Position numbers and translations under genes: made by a program. A DNA stretch of 64,000 nucleotides, taken from NCBI GenBank assembly GCA_950295325.1, contig OX485803.1:26341554-26405553 (forward strand), in the 5' to 3' direction. Shown one piece after another: positions 24,551 through 36,310 of the stretch. The DNA comes from Polytrichum commune (taxonomy: Eukaryota; Streptophyta; Polytrichopsida; Polytrichales; Polytrichaceae). A model generated the notes under the pieces. The model did no database searches, was not told where the DNA came from, and saw nothing but the letters and a program-made list of their open reading frames with translations. Each line of letters begins with the position of its first letter. Position 1 is the first letter of the stretch.

Positions 24551-25004
24551 GGAAGAAAGACCCTAAGTTGTTATTGTGATCCTTAATCCAATGTGACATT
24601 AACCCTTATAGACACTATCTCAGTCTTCCTGGAGACTTAGTTCCCTAGGTTTGTTATTTTGAGTCATAGCAAAAACCTAACTCCAGGTACCATTGAATTC
24701 ATTTTTATTTGATAACTGTAGGGGTTTAAAAAATACTTCCGTGCACCAAACAACCCCCATTTAATTACCCTCTGAATACAAGTATATACATGAAAACATG
24801 ATAAGTGACCAACTCTAGCATACATTTGAATGCAAGGTTGTGCTACACATGTTGGTTTGGAATATTTATACCAAATGCAATTCAAATATTACAATAGAAA
24901 TAAAAGTCATAAGCTAAAGTTGTAGTGGTCATGCAAGAGTTTCAACAAGTGGGAGACATGTATAAGATATGCATGTGAAATTCGGTTTATTTTTTTCTCA
25001 ATTG

Positions 25005-25340
25005 GACACCTATATTTGAATGGTGAGGGGTTAGGTTTGAACCTCACCACATACACTATAAAGACACATGTTTAAAGAGATTAGCCTATTGTCTTCAAAT
25101 TGTGTGAAGTAAAATACACTCAACAATCAACACAATTGGAAAGGAAGGGGGGGTGAATCTTATTTACTTAAGAAATCAAGAAACATGTACTTCCAATAAC
25201 TATAACTAAAACGACATAGGTCCAATTTTTGTTGATGTTTTATTATAGGTTTGTTAATACAACACTAATTTCAAGATATATATATCTAATCAATAGAATA
25301 TGGAGAACAACTTCTAATCAAATAACACCCACATCCACTT
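25005..25340. repeat. Dispersed repeat R2, + copy
   Basis: Carries the R2 landmarks ATTGGACACCTATATTTGAA, GACACATGTTTAAAGAGATT, ATAACTATAACTAAAACG, GTTAATACAACACTAATTTC and AATAACACCCACATCC. It is followed, ~240 bp later, by a second direct copy. Confidence 0.55.
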
Positions 25341-25579
25341 AGGGTAGACGTGCTTGATTTGGTCATTTGAGTGGTACGTGGTTAATAGGTGTGGCTCCAA
25401 GAATGGTTATCAAAAAGACACATGTTTCATAACCTAGGTTAAATAGACTAATTGGACAAAAAACTCCATTTAAGACCCATCTATGGACAATCCTAAAACC
25501 ATGGAGGGCACTAATAGATTTGCTTCTTGCGGGATGCCCAATCCCTCATAAGGTATGTGGGTGTTCTTCTGTTACTTAA

Positions 25580-25945
25580 ATTCTTATTTGGACACCTAAA
25601 TTTGATTGGTGTGTGGTTAGGTTAGGATCATAGAACAAAAACCATAAAACACGCGTCTAAAAGAGACTGGATAATGTCTTCAAACTTCATTAACTACTCC
25701 ACACTCACCATATAAGCTTAGTGACCACAATCGTAAAAACTTATGTATTCAATGAAGAATTCAACAGAACATGCACTTCCGATAACCATATCTAAATCAA
25801 GAGAGGTCCAATTTCCAATGCGATTTTTGTTGATGCTTTATCATATATTTGCTAATGCAACACAAGTTTCATCGTGTAGATCTAATTAATAGAAGTTGGC
25901 CAACATGGAAAACAAACCAAATAACACCCGTGTACCTTAAACTTA
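25580..25945. repeat. Dispersed repeat R2, + copy
   Basis: Carries TTATTTGGACACCTAAATTT, GATTGGTGTGTGGTTAGG, CACACTCACCATATAAGC, CATGCACTTCCGATAACC and GCAACACAAGTTTCATCG. A 113-aa frame that begins in its 3' end and runs on to 26190 has no recognisable homology. Confidence 0.55.
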
Positions 25946-26679
25946 CACAACATGACAGATTGGAGAATGGATTGAATTTGCCAAATATTGCAAGAGTCGA
26001 CCAAAGAGAACACACAGACCACGTAACTTACACTTTGAACCTGTCCATCTCGCATAGATTTGAAGACTTTAAGACTTGTAAGCAACTTACCTATCACAAA
26101 GTTGTTAAAACGTCGTTCTTCATTGTCAATTTCACCTCCCATTTTTCAATCTATTTTTGGATTGAAAAGTCTCTTTTTGGAGTATCATAGTTCAGACTCA
26201 GACCAAATTGACGTCGATGATGTTGCATAACTTAGGATACATCCCAATTAAAAAACGTTATCGGAGGTTGACATCGCTAACAAGTAAATCATTCAAAATT
26301 TAATCCCATATTGGTGTTGGATGTTTGTAATCAACTTAGTGATGGATCATTTTGTAACTAGAATTATGTTTATAGATTGATTGGTATGCTCATGGACAAG
26401 AATCGAAGGTTAAGGATGAAATGCTCTATGCATGGATAAAATAGCACAAAAGAGTTGTTAGAAGTGCTCCCAATTGGATGAATGACTAGTCGGCGGTAAT
26501 GAACATGGAGATGGGATTGAGATTCTAAGTGGTTTTTGAGATTGGGAGGGATGTTACAAAGACTAACTTGTGCACTCAAGGACTCTTCTAGTGAACTTCC
26601 ACCTACAATGTGTGGGCCTTATGTGGTCACTCTTTTTTAACTGGGTATCTATATTTGAATGGCATACAAGAAGGCTCAC
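25946..26679. other. Intergenic, nothing recognised
   Basis: Short frames on both strands, none recognised. Confidence 0.35.
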
Positions 26680-26842
26680 AACATTATTCACATCCACATC
26701 AGTGTTCTGTGGGACTAACAGTATTCCACAAAATATTCCTAGATATTCCCACATTGAGATTGAACATAGGAATATCCTAGAATATTCTATGGAATAATGT
26801 CAGTCCCACGTGACATTGTTATGGATATGAATAATGTTATGC
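26680..26842. mobile_element. Palindromic MITE, ~163 bp
   Basis: The left arm ACATTATTCACATCC.. GTGTTCTGTGGGACTAACAG and the right arm CAGTCCCACGTGACATTG.. ATGAATAATGTTATGC pair over ~60 bp. Paired AATATTCC/GGAATATT words near the centre let the whole element fold into one hairpin. A right-half copy lies at about 39880-40026 and a left-half copy at about 58912-58990. The superfamily is not determined. Confidence 0.55.
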
Positions 26843-27379
26843 TTGTTGTCAAGAACAAGAGATATTCGTTATGGTGAGATTGAATTGCAGTTGCATATCA
26901 ACCTTGATCTTAAAACTTAAAATGAAATTCTTCGCGACTTGCAATTACTAGCATATGAGATGATTCCCAATCCAATTCAATGACCAATGGGAGCAAGCAC
27001 AATCAAGTATATGGAAAATGGCTCTAGTATATTAAAACCATATATATTTTTGGTCAAATGCCTAAAATAGTAGCAAAGTGTTGTTTAAATTGAAAAAAAT
27101 CATGGTGCCCTCTATTGTTGTGTTAGGTACTCAAATATAGAATACCAAGATGAGATCTTCAAGGCTTATCATTAACAATACTGCTCAAAAGGTAATGGCT
27201 AAATCAAGTTTGAGATGTAGATTTTATGACCTTAAATATTTTGAAGTTGGATTTTTTCTTTCTTCTCATATACCTTGAATCCATTACAAACTTCAGGGCA
27301 TCATTACAAGAAAAAATCTATAAAGACATCAATTTAATGTAATTTATCATGATCAAAGCAAATTCTAGACAATTACGTA
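26843..27379. other. Intergenic, nothing recognised
   Basis: AT-rich. No gene or clear repeat. Confidence 0.35.
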
Positions 27380-27600
27380 TTTAATATTACTACTTGCACA
27401 CTACTTACACCGTCTTCTAAAATATGTAGACTTTTCTTGAAAAGCATTTTGGCAACACAAATTGCTTGGCTTTGTAGATCAATGTGTTTTTCAAATGTTT
27501 ATGCTTTTTTCCTTCTCAAAATTCAAAGTTAGTATATAGTTTCGAATCACTTTCGCTTAAAACCTATGCAGGGTAATGGAGTTGTGTACTTGACCATCCT
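27380..27600. repeat. Repeat, inverted mate at about 13120-13310
   Basis: Complementary to the interior of the 13028-13850 region. Shared blocks include CTTGCACACTACTT.., AAAATATGTAGA, TTGCTTGGCTTTGTA and AATCACTTTCGCTTAAAACC. The class is unknown. Confidence 0.4.
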
Positions 27601-28164
27601 TGCACCTCGATGTCATGTTTGGAATTGCCCACAATAGGGCCACATACATATGTTATAAATATTCTTGCACAATACCCAACGTAGACACGCCTTAATTGAT
27701 TACTATTCTCTCTACACGCACTGCTTGTAGGATTTGAAACACACAGCTAGTGCAAGAGAAATAACAAATCCAAATTGTGCCCGTAGTGATTTGCCTCATA
27801 ATTTATGAGATCATATGAATATCTAAATCATTATCAAAGTTATAGACTATCATGCTTATTAAGTGGTCACATACATCCCCCCCCCCCCCAATCATGTTGA
27901 CTATTGAACCCAAAATAATTAGAATATTAAGAGCACGTCATCACATCCTTTTTAAACACATGTCTTTTAAACGCCAATTCTTCGATCAACACCTAACCCT
28001 ATGCCACTCACATGGGACTCATATACATGTGTCCATATTATTGTTGTGTTTGATTTAGGCACCTCTACCTCATGTAGACCCAATGACTTTGAAACAACAT
28101 GATTTATTCTCAAACTTGACATAAGGGAGTTACTTTCCTTAATTTGGACATGCCTAATTTAGTT
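27601..28164. other. Intergenic with poly-C run
   Basis: A run of about 13 C lies at 27878-27890. No gene seen. Confidence 0.35.
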
Positions 28165-28430
28165 AACTTTTTCTTAATCAGACACCTATATTGAAAAGGT
28201 ATGTGATTAGGTGTGACTCCGGGGATGGACACCAAAATGACAAGTCTTTAAATATGATTGGACTACGTGTTCAATATACAAAAACCATTTTAGACTCAAC
28301 AGTCAACATAAACCGTGGAGATTTATATGATCATTTAATGAGCACGAGAATCTTCAATTGGATAACGAATAAGATATTCATATGAACTCCAAAAATTATG
28401 ACTACAGCCTCAATTTAGATTTGCTAACCA
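28165..28430. repeat. R2-related repeat with (T7C)n tract downstream
   Basis: Contains AATCAGACACCTATATTG, GTGATTAGGTGTGACTCC, GACACCAAAATGACA, TTGGACTACGTGTTC and ACTCAACAGTCAACAT in R2 order, more diverged than the other copies. A T-rich tandem with period about 8 (TTTTTTTC) follows at about 28531-28570. Confidence 0.4.
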
Positions 28431-28570
28431 TCTCATGCTAATTGCGTGTTTCATATCATGGGAGAGGTGGGCTAGTAACCAACTAAGACCCATCTACCTT
28501 TACCGGACCCTAAATCTACTAGCTAATGTAAATTTTCTTTTTTTCTTTTTTTCTTTTTTTCTTTTTTTCT

Positions 28571-29859
28571 TCTGTGGGACAAGAAAATGTAATTCCTTCA
28601 CATCACTGACAACTTGCATGTTAGTACTTGTTGATGGGAAGCCCAACATCGTTTCAAGGCCACTTGGTTGACTAATTACTAAGCCCGTGTCCATTGTATC
28701 TCTAAATCTGACACTTGCACAAGTATTGTGGCTATGGCTTGAGATTGACAAGTCTCGTCCTAAGGACTTCACGTACATTGGAAAAGAGAGGGTCACAAAA
28801 TATCTGAGTGATTTTATTGCATGGTTCTGACACCGAATATGACATTATCTTGGTATTCTTTGAGAAGATTAAAATTGAAATTGAATGTTTACACAATATC
28901 ATGAGGTCTTGATTCGACAAGATTTCGGTGTTTTGCAAAATGACCTCCAAGTTACATCTCCAAAGATAGGTCATCTTATGACTTTCATCAGTTTTCAAGG
29001 AGGCTTGAATTGGTGTTGGTTTGGTATATAGGTGAATGTATAAGTATCATTAATGAACACTAATAACGGCATCAAATACCCTACTCGTGTGTATCGAAAG
29101 TGTGATACCAATCAACTATGAATATTTGGTGGGTATCCCACGGTGAGAGAATGTTTGTATACCTGAGTTATTGTTTATGTTGAAAATGTTCCAAATCATG
29201 TTGATATAGAGCGATTTTAACCACTTGTGGTGGATTTTGAATGATGTATAGATCTAGACGGCATAAAAAATAAACATACCGCCAAATACTCATACCTTAC
29301 TAATATCAAAGTGTGTGATCATGTTTTTATACAACGATAATTTAGTCAATGTAACTTTTCTTGACCCATGCCATTTTTATCCCAGATTATCATACATTCA
29401 AAGGGGGTTTGAAACTAAGATTATGAGATCATTGTGTTTGACATGACCATGAAATACATAGTATTGATAAATATAAATACAATGGTAAACCAAGAATATA
29501 AATATTTCAAATGTTCATCATTTTATATTTGAATGTTAATATTTCATTAACATATAACCCACCTTATATTCAACACGCACATTAAATACACTAGAAACAA
29601 ATATTCTCTACCGGCACCATCTTTAAGAATGACCCTAAGGTTGGGGAGCAATCTTTTAGCCCTTTCTCTTCTTGGGGCGCATGCCAACAAGCATGAATTT
29701 TTATATGAAAACTCTCCATGTTGAGGCCAGTTGAATCCACTACCACCAAAAAATCTCATGATAGAAACTTGTAAAGGAAAACCATTGAAAAAGAATTCAA
29801 CAATCAAAACTTGAAAATTTTAACAATCAAAAAGTTCAAGTTCTCGAGTTGGGGTCCAT
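28571..29859. other. Intergenic, nothing recognised
   Basis: Several short minus-strand frames (28500-28998, 29547-29807) show no family resemblance. No repeat identified. Confidence 0.35.
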
Positions 29860-29860
29860 G

Positions 29861-30025
29861 ATGACCCTAAACTACTGGGTGATAGTGGAGAGGTACCCAT
29901 TTCCAAATGGAGTGATGGTTCGAATCCCGTTGTGAAATCTTCTCTCTACTGGATGAAAAAAACTAGGTAGGTAGGTAGGTAGGCAGCCAAAATCCCACCC
30001 ACTGCAAGGTAGGCAATAGATCTCA
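29861..30025 (+). mobile_element. SINE-like element with tRNA-type B box
   Basis: Contains a canonical B-box word GGTTCGAATCC at about 29914-29924. An A-box-like TAGTGGAGAGG lies ~35 bp upstream, in the spacing of a tRNA-derived pol III promoter. A (TAGG)n tract follows. An inverted copy lies at 31160-31330. The head folds loosely like a tRNA but is not a functional tRNA gene, since the acceptor ends do not pair. Confidence 0.45.
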
Positions 30026-31159
30026 CCCTGCATCAAGAGAATTCTTGAGCAAGATAGGGCCAACGGGCTCAATTTCACATCAGATTGCATGACGTTGGTT
30101 TTTTTATTTCTCAAGTTGGAGCATGCCTTATTTATTTTTTCAATTATAAATGAAACGACGGCAAGCATCATGGATAGAAATACTAGATCTTGAATTGCAA
30201 GATATCACACTACATCCATGTGAAGTTTTGATTCCAAAAGTTGAAGTTCATATGCATGTTCTTGTCTAAGGAGGATCAAACAAGTGTCAACCGCACTTTG
30301 GAACACCTATCCCCTTCAAATCAAAGTATATCTTGTGTAACTCTCACCTATCTATTCCTTAAATATATAAAAAAATCTCTATGCCAAGTGGGGTCTTGGA
30401 TGGTGACACGAGGTGGCAATTTAGATCACTTTCCCTAGAAGAGCAAGCCCCTTGAGCCTATTTGTAACATTAAAGGTTGACATGTAAGGTAGCTAACCCA
30501 TTCCAAACCAACACCCCGTTTTCGCAACCTAGGCCAACTTATTTAGTTGCAACATAATACCAATCTTTGGTCACTGAATCATGGTCAAAATCCAACTTAG
30601 CCAATTGTCTTCGGCTAAGTCAAAAAAATTATTAAAATTACAAGCATATTCAAGTGCCACAATTATTGATTATGGGAATCAAGTGTTCTCGGTTTTGTAA
30701 CCAATTCGCAGTTGGGTATAGGGTAGCCTATATCACAAGTATAGGTCGAAGAGAATACCCCCTTCAAAAAATCATAGGAATTCGGTTATTGTGAAAAACA
30801 TTTTGAAAAAAATATGTACTACTTCTTACTTTTATTTACCTACATGGGGGAATTTTTCTATGACCACACCTAAATTGCAAATATGCTACATTGCTTAATT
30901 GGTCAAGAATGGGTTGACTATCTTATATGTCCAAGGTTCTTTCTTGTCATGTTGAATCCTATTTCCACCTCCTTAATACCATTGTCCTTTTCAATGTTGA
31001 CTCATGGCGTCAATATAATTCAATATTTTCAATTACGACGCATGATGTCATACAATTTAAGAATTAAAGTTCATCAATTGTACAACGTAAGTGACAACAT
31101 GTCAATGCTTTGTTTTAGTCGATGTGAAATTGTTCGTTGAATAAATAAATAAATGACCA
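30026..31159. other. Sequence between two inverted SINE-like copies
   Basis: About 1.1 kb without a recognised gene. It may be the interior of one larger element whose ends are the two SINE-like repeats, but no internal feature decides this. Confidence 0.3.
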
Positions 31160-31330
31160 ATGTTTTTATTACCTACCGTGTGGCAGGTGGGCTTTTGGCT
31201 TCCTACCTACTTACCTACCTAGTTTGTCTAGTCAAGTAGAGAGAAGATTTCACAACGGGAATCGAATTGCCAATCACTCCATTCGGAAATGGGTACCTCT
31301 CCACTATCGCCCAATAGTTTAGGCTCATCT
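31160..31330 (-). mobile_element. SINE-like element, inverted copy
   Basis: The complement of 29861-30025. It contains (CCTA)n, then GATTTCACAACGGG, a decayed B box, CATTCGGAAATGGGTACC and CACTATCGCCCAATAG. The B box reads GGCAATTCGATTCC on the minus strand, one small insertion away from the other copy. Confidence 0.45.
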
Positions 31331-31734
31331 TGGACATTGTTCATTGATATTTACAATGTTTCATTTATATTGAATACTAAATTTGTGGTGGGAGCATGAA
31401 AATTCAACCTTGGAAACTTTGATTTGTTCATCCCAAGTGGTACCAACAAATTGTATTATGGTAAAATACCATATAATGCTTCAACCCAATGAACTAAAAG
31501 TGCATTGAATAGTCCTATTAGTGTAGTTGAGAAATTAGTGTTGAATCAATTAATGTGGACCACTTTGATTGTCTAATTACGGTGGAAATTACATGGGTTT
31601 AAGACTCGGGGTTTTCCCTTTAGTCCTCCTTAAGACTTCCTATCTACACTCTATATAAAATCAAATAGTCACCTTAGCATTTAAAAAAAATTGTTCACAT
31701 CGACTTGTTAGAAAATAAGCAATGTGCTCTAGAC
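31331..31734. other. Intergenic, nothing recognised
   Basis: No gene, repeat or RNA recognised. Confidence 0.35.
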
Positions 31735-31736
31735 TA

Positions 31737-31952
31737 CTCCGTCTCTGGTATTTAGTGTCACTTACTATTTGGAGTTACACAATGCTGTAACATTTTACTA
31801 TGGATCTCATTGTTACCAACAAAGGTCAAATAGATTGTTTGGACACTATATAACATTAAGCTCGTTATGTGGTAGAAATCTACATCAATAATAAAACGTT
31901 ATAGCAATGCGTAACTCCAAATAGTAAGTAACACTAAATACCATAAATGGTG
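31737..31952. mobile_element. Stowaway-like MITE (TA target duplication)
   Basis: A 216-bp element with inverted arms of ~60 bp. TGGTATTTAGTGT.. ACTATTTGGAGTTAC on the left is the complement of GTAACTCCAAATAGT.. ACACTAAATACCA on the right. TA flanks both sides (31735-31736, 31953-31954). Same family as 388-598 and 3505-3722. Confidence 0.6.
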
Positions 31953-32150
31953 TAGTTTGAACTAGAGATTTGACATGGGTTTGAGAGTATGTGGCCCAAA
32001 ATGATAGGACTACACTATTTAGTGTGCTTATGAGCATTAAGTGACTCCTCTTGTTTTCACCATCCGGAGCAATTTTCTTCACCACCATTACTCGTGGATT
32101 GGGAGAAAGACAAGTAATGGGCAATTTGAAAAGAAAAGACCTTGCAGTCC

Positions 32151-32523
32151 TACATCGCCCTAGGCTAGATCACATCTTCATTCGGATGGGCCCCGCCCCG
32201 CCCATGCCACCTTCATTGCCCAGTCTTCCTACCCGCACCTGCATGGGAAGTCTTCCTCCTCGTTGAGAACCAATGTGACAATACCCGGTCAAAGTTACAA
32301 ATATTTGAGTTGACATCACTTTCATTATTCCCCAGTAAATTGATGGAGTTCCTTCACATGCCAAAGAAGCTTAATCGTTTAAGTGACCGGGTATTGTCAC
32401 ATTGGTTCCCAACAGGAAAGGATTCCCACGCAGGTGCGGGCAGGAAGACCGGGCAGTGAAGGAGGCGTGGGAGGGGTGGGGCCCAGCCGAAGGAAGATGT
32501 GATCTAGCACTGGGCGCCTACAT
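32151..32523. mobile_element. GC-rich foldback element, ~140-bp arms
   Basis: The left arm (32151-32291) and right arm (32384-32523) are near complements, for example CTAGATCACATCTTC, GGGCCCC, CCGCACCTGC, AACCAATGTGACAATACCCGG and their complements. A ~92-bp AT-rich loop separates them. The arms are far more GC-rich than the surroundings. No clear target duplication or coding frame. Open frames on each arm are mirror artefacts of the palindrome. Confidence 0.55.
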
Positions 32524-32892
32524 GATCCACGTACATCATAAGGAGGCACATACAAATATGAGATTATTATAAATACATATATAGTATGGAAAGAGGGATG
32601 ATACTATTAATGGGGCGCTTCAGACAAGGTGAATATTGGGGCCCTGCAAATGAGGGGATATGCTCACTCTCTATTTGGACGCCCACACCTACACTACTAC
32701 ACTTTTGGCATCCGCCATGATTGGCCCTACTTCTATTCCTCCCTATTTGATTGGTCTATGTGTTCTATCTCGTTTCCAACTCACTAGGCTCCACATCCTT
32801 TTATTTATAGCATTCGCAAAGCCATCCTCTTCGTAGCTGATGTGGGCGAAGCATAATTCATGGCTCCTCCTCATCAATGCCACTTGCGTAAG

Positions 32893-33290
32893 TGTCCGGG
32901 GAAATTTGTGGGCATAGTCGGTCGGTCACAATCCTAGTGTTTCCAAGTCCAACCGGTTACGTGTTGTGATCTTTCTTTTGGTTTCTTCTTCGTTAACTTG
33001 CGGCATATTCCATAGATGCTTCTACAATGGTTGCTAGCTTTTTGAAGTCTTGAACTTCAACCGGTTATTTCTCAATCTCAGTAGTTGCTCACACATGCCA
33101 CTTATGGCACCATCCATTGGCATCTCCAGTTGTAACAATCTCAAAAATGGTGAGTCAACATCCATTTCTCTCAACATAATCCCCAACAGTTTGATGATTG
33201 GGAACCGGACAAAAACAACGGTGTGATCGGGGCATCAACCGGTTCATCTGTACTTTGCAGCTGGGTTCTCCCCATTCATTGCTCTTATGA
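32893..33290. repeat. Dispersed repeat R1, longer direct copy
   Basis: Starts GTGTCCGGGGAAATTTG and ends GTTCTCCCCATTCATT, parallel to 4404-4640. It has ~150 extra bp in the middle (about 33087-33230, including CACACATGCCACTTATGG) that the shorter copy lacks. Confidence 0.5.
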
Positions 33291-33303
33291 ACACCCTACA
33301 CTA

Positions 33304-33398
33304 TTAGAAATGTGACAGTTTCACGACACAAAGTGACCAGAATGACATAAGCTTGACTTGGTTGGGCCCGAGTCGTTATGAAACTACCACATTTCTAG
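33304..33398. repeat. Short imperfect palindrome, possible mini-MITE
   Basis: AGAAATGTGACAGTTTCACG near 33306 pairs with CGTTATGAAACTACCACATTTCT ending near 33396, leaving a ~44-bp loop. TAG/CTAG words flank both sides. It is too small and too unlike other copies in the window for a family call. Confidence 0.4.
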
Positions 33399-33489
33399 TC
33401 TAGCTAGGCTCCATGTGAGATCCACCACCGCGGACCTTAAAGAGTAGGACCCGCCTATTTGAAATCTTGTTGCCGAGGACCGGGAGGAA

Positions 33490-34102
33490 ATGGAATGGCT
33501 GCATGAGGGCACCATGATTGTGGAGCAAACTACTAAGTTAAAAGGTGGTCACGAAACGGTGTCCAAGTACAAGCGCCTCCCCACGCCACGTGATGTCATT
33601 GAGAATATGCAAAGTTTTGGCATGGTATGGGGCTTGCATAATAGCTTATTAGTTAAACCATCATTTCACACCGCCCTCTCTATTATGAGCTCGCAAGCTC
33701 TCGAGTTGCGCCATGCGATAGGTCCACGTCGGGGTGGACTCCATGCCACTTTAGTACATGATACCTCGCTAGCAATCATAAACGATGATGGCTTTTGAAT
33801 TCCTTCCCTTAGCTTGAATGAAGTTGCTTTATCCCTTTATTGAACCCATCATATATATTAGCCCCTACTTGGCTTATGATTCGGTGGTAATCCGAGAGAG
33901 ACAAAAAGTGGTGCCGCATGCGAAGTCTCTCCCTACATTCTTCATTTCTCGCCGGTTGCCGAAAAAAGACTTTGTGCAAGCGTGGAAGGTGCGTGCGGTA
34001 GTTTGCTTTAAACTAGTTGCGGCGAATCATGCCTTGAGAATCATCCATTCCTTTTGGACGGCCCAAAACGTGGAAGGATGTCCAAAGAATTTAGTTGCAT
34101 GA
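33490..34102 (+). other. Two unrecognised consecutive plus-strand frames
   Basis: Frames of 102 aa (33490-33798) and 94 aa (33818-34102) follow each other 20 bp apart on the same strand, with ordinary amino-acid usage (GLHATLVHDTSLAIIND; QAWKVRAVVCFKLVAANHAL). I do not recognise either. They could be the remains of one exon of an old transposon-borne or host gene. Position in a transposon-rich region makes a mobile origin more likely. Confidence 0.25.
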
Positions 34103-34980
34103 TGTGATCTAAATACGGGAAGCTCTTGCCTTTTGCATCACTTCTCATCCAACACTTTCTTTTTCTCTTTCTTCTTCCTCTAGAGCCTTTGTTTGCTTTC
34201 AACATTTTTGTTCCGAGCATATTCTTTTGTGATCAAATGGACAATTGAACACCTATTTGTGTTTCTTTACATGTTACATATAAGGTGTTTATGATAATCT
34301 TGGTATCGACAATATGCAAGTGCAAGGGAGAAGTCCTATCGAATATGTGGCTCTCTTAAGTGTGTGTACACAACTATCTTTCTTTTTTAAAGCATTTAAG
34401 AGTTGTGATGAGTCATGACTCTTCTACTCGGGAATCATTTTCCCTACTCATTACAGACAACTATCCACACGTCGGTTCAAGTTCACCTCCAATTGTCGTT
34501 CCTTCTCCATGGTCCACATGGTTAAGCAAACCAACTACCAATAAGAAATTGACCTCCTCAATCCGCTTCTACCAAAGACCATGAAATAGTTAGACAAAAG
34601 TGTTGAATCGAGATAAATTAATTACAAACGTACAGTTGGGGGCATGTGTTGTAATAAGGATGGATGAGAGGTATGCTCAAGCCTCATATGTACCGATTCT
34701 CTCTACCCATAAGGCTTCAATTATGTAATCCGAAAGCTTATTTATTTCTTTATTTATTTTCTCTATCACGGGAATTAATTTCAAAGACTTTGAATTTAGT
34801 GCTAGTCCATGTGTAAAATATGACCCCTAGAAGTTCATGGTTAAGATATCTCATCCATGCTTCACTACACTCATCTATAGTCTTTGATGTTGATTCCAAC
34901 ATTGTATTTACCAAAAAATCCAACCCCCTTAGGCTACACACTATTTTAGGATGTTTACGTTGGATAGTTAGTGAGGAGGT

Positions 34981-35049
34981 ACACTTACACATCTCCATGG
35001 CCCAAGTGATTTGGGTCACATTACTTGGCCATGGAGATGAATAAGTGTG
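34981..35049. other. Near-perfect hairpin, 30-bp arms
   Basis: ACACTTACACATCTCCATGG CCCAAGTGAT pairs with ATTACTTGGCCATGGAGATG AATAAGTGT across a loop of about 10 bases. Only a few mismatches lie in ~30 bp of stem. The size is like a small MITE end or a miRNA-type foldback. No other copy was noticed. Confidence 0.4.
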
Positions 35050-36059
35050 TAGAGTTACGGGTTTATGGGTTAGGGTTACCCCCTAGGCTAAGACATGCAC
35101 GAGGCAACACGTTCCTCGACTTTCACGCCCCATTTTTCTTGTCTCTAGATCGTTTTTCTTCTTCACAACACGTAGGATAATTCTTGGACATGTTGACTTG
35201 GTTTCATTGATTATTTTCTAAGATTAAGTTTTTCCTTAGTTTTTTGCCAGGAGGCAAATGAGAAAGGTTAGGGCCATCAAGTATTGGGTTCCAAACCCTG
35301 CAACTTCATATTTTTGGCTAAGTTAGGAAGAGTTTAGTAACTAGAGGGGTGCGACTAGCCCACTTTGGTTGTCACATAAAGTCTTGTAACCAAGATGTTG
35401 TTATGAAAGGTTGTAAGCAAAAGCTATAAGTTGGGACAAGAGGGTTGTAGTTTATAACCAAAGGTTGCAAGCAATCGCAAAGTTGTGATAAGGAACTTGT
35501 AACTTGAGGTTGTAACATGCTACATGCACTTGCACACACAAGAGGAGTCGATTACCCCTCCTCTTGTCGACTTGTTCGAGCCATATACATGTTCACAACA
35601 CCTTACCATTGGGGAGGGCAAAAACATTGATTCATGTGTTTAGTCAAGGGATACTATTTTGAGCTAAGTCAGCACCTACATTAGGTAAGAAACCATGAAT
35701 TGATATGTTTGGATTAATTTAGTGTGAATTAGTATCAAATCTTTAGGGACATGGATACAAAAATAAATTGAGAGATAGGTACCAAAGAAGGTGTTCTATT
35801 TCATCTAATACTAGTGCTATAATGTAGTGGGACTCTTCAAGTGAGTGACATGTGACATAATTTGAAGAGAAATATGTTTGAATTCTTATTGGTATAACCA
35901 CTACCAACATATGAGTCCTTGGCAATCATCATGTGTCACTTAAAAAAAAGTTAAAAAAGAAAGAAAAGCGGAAATTTTTCAGTGTCATAAGTCAATTACC
36001 GAGGAGTCATATGCTTGTAGTGAACTCTATGGTAAGAAATATATAAGGTAGATGGGTCT
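35050..36059. other. Intergenic, nothing recognised
   Basis: Around 35390-35520 GGTTGTAA-like words recur loosely. No gene. Confidence 0.35.
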
Positions 36060-36310
36060 TAATCGGACCCCTGTCACCACCGAATCACTTTTCAGACCCA
36101 TCAAAGAGCAAACATCATAAACTGAGGAACCAACAAACATGCAATTCTTACAACCATTACTAAATCAGGAGAGGCCTAATTTTCAATCCGATTTTTGCAG
36201 ATGTTTCATCGTAGATATGCTAATGCAAACACAACTTTTGTTGTGTAAATCTAATAGGTAGAAGTTGGAGAACATGAAAGATGAACCAAACAACACCCTT
36301 ATACCTTAGG
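36060..36310. repeat. Dispersed repeat R2, + copy
   Basis: The 3' part of R2: ACATGCAATTCTTACAACC, GGAGAGGCCTAATTTTC, GATTTTTGCAGATGTTTC, GTAGATATGCTAATGC and AACAACACCCTTATACC. Confidence 0.5.

Noticed and set aside
1139-27890. All poly-C/poly-G runs as ends of the same hAT family
   Set aside because: Only 7728-8072 and 8567-8910 have matching ends and duplications. The other runs lack the CTC/GAG border words and partners.
29905-29975. A functional tRNA gene
   Set aside because: Only the B-box region and a weak A box are tRNA-like. The acceptor stem does not pair and the segment is a dispersed repeat.
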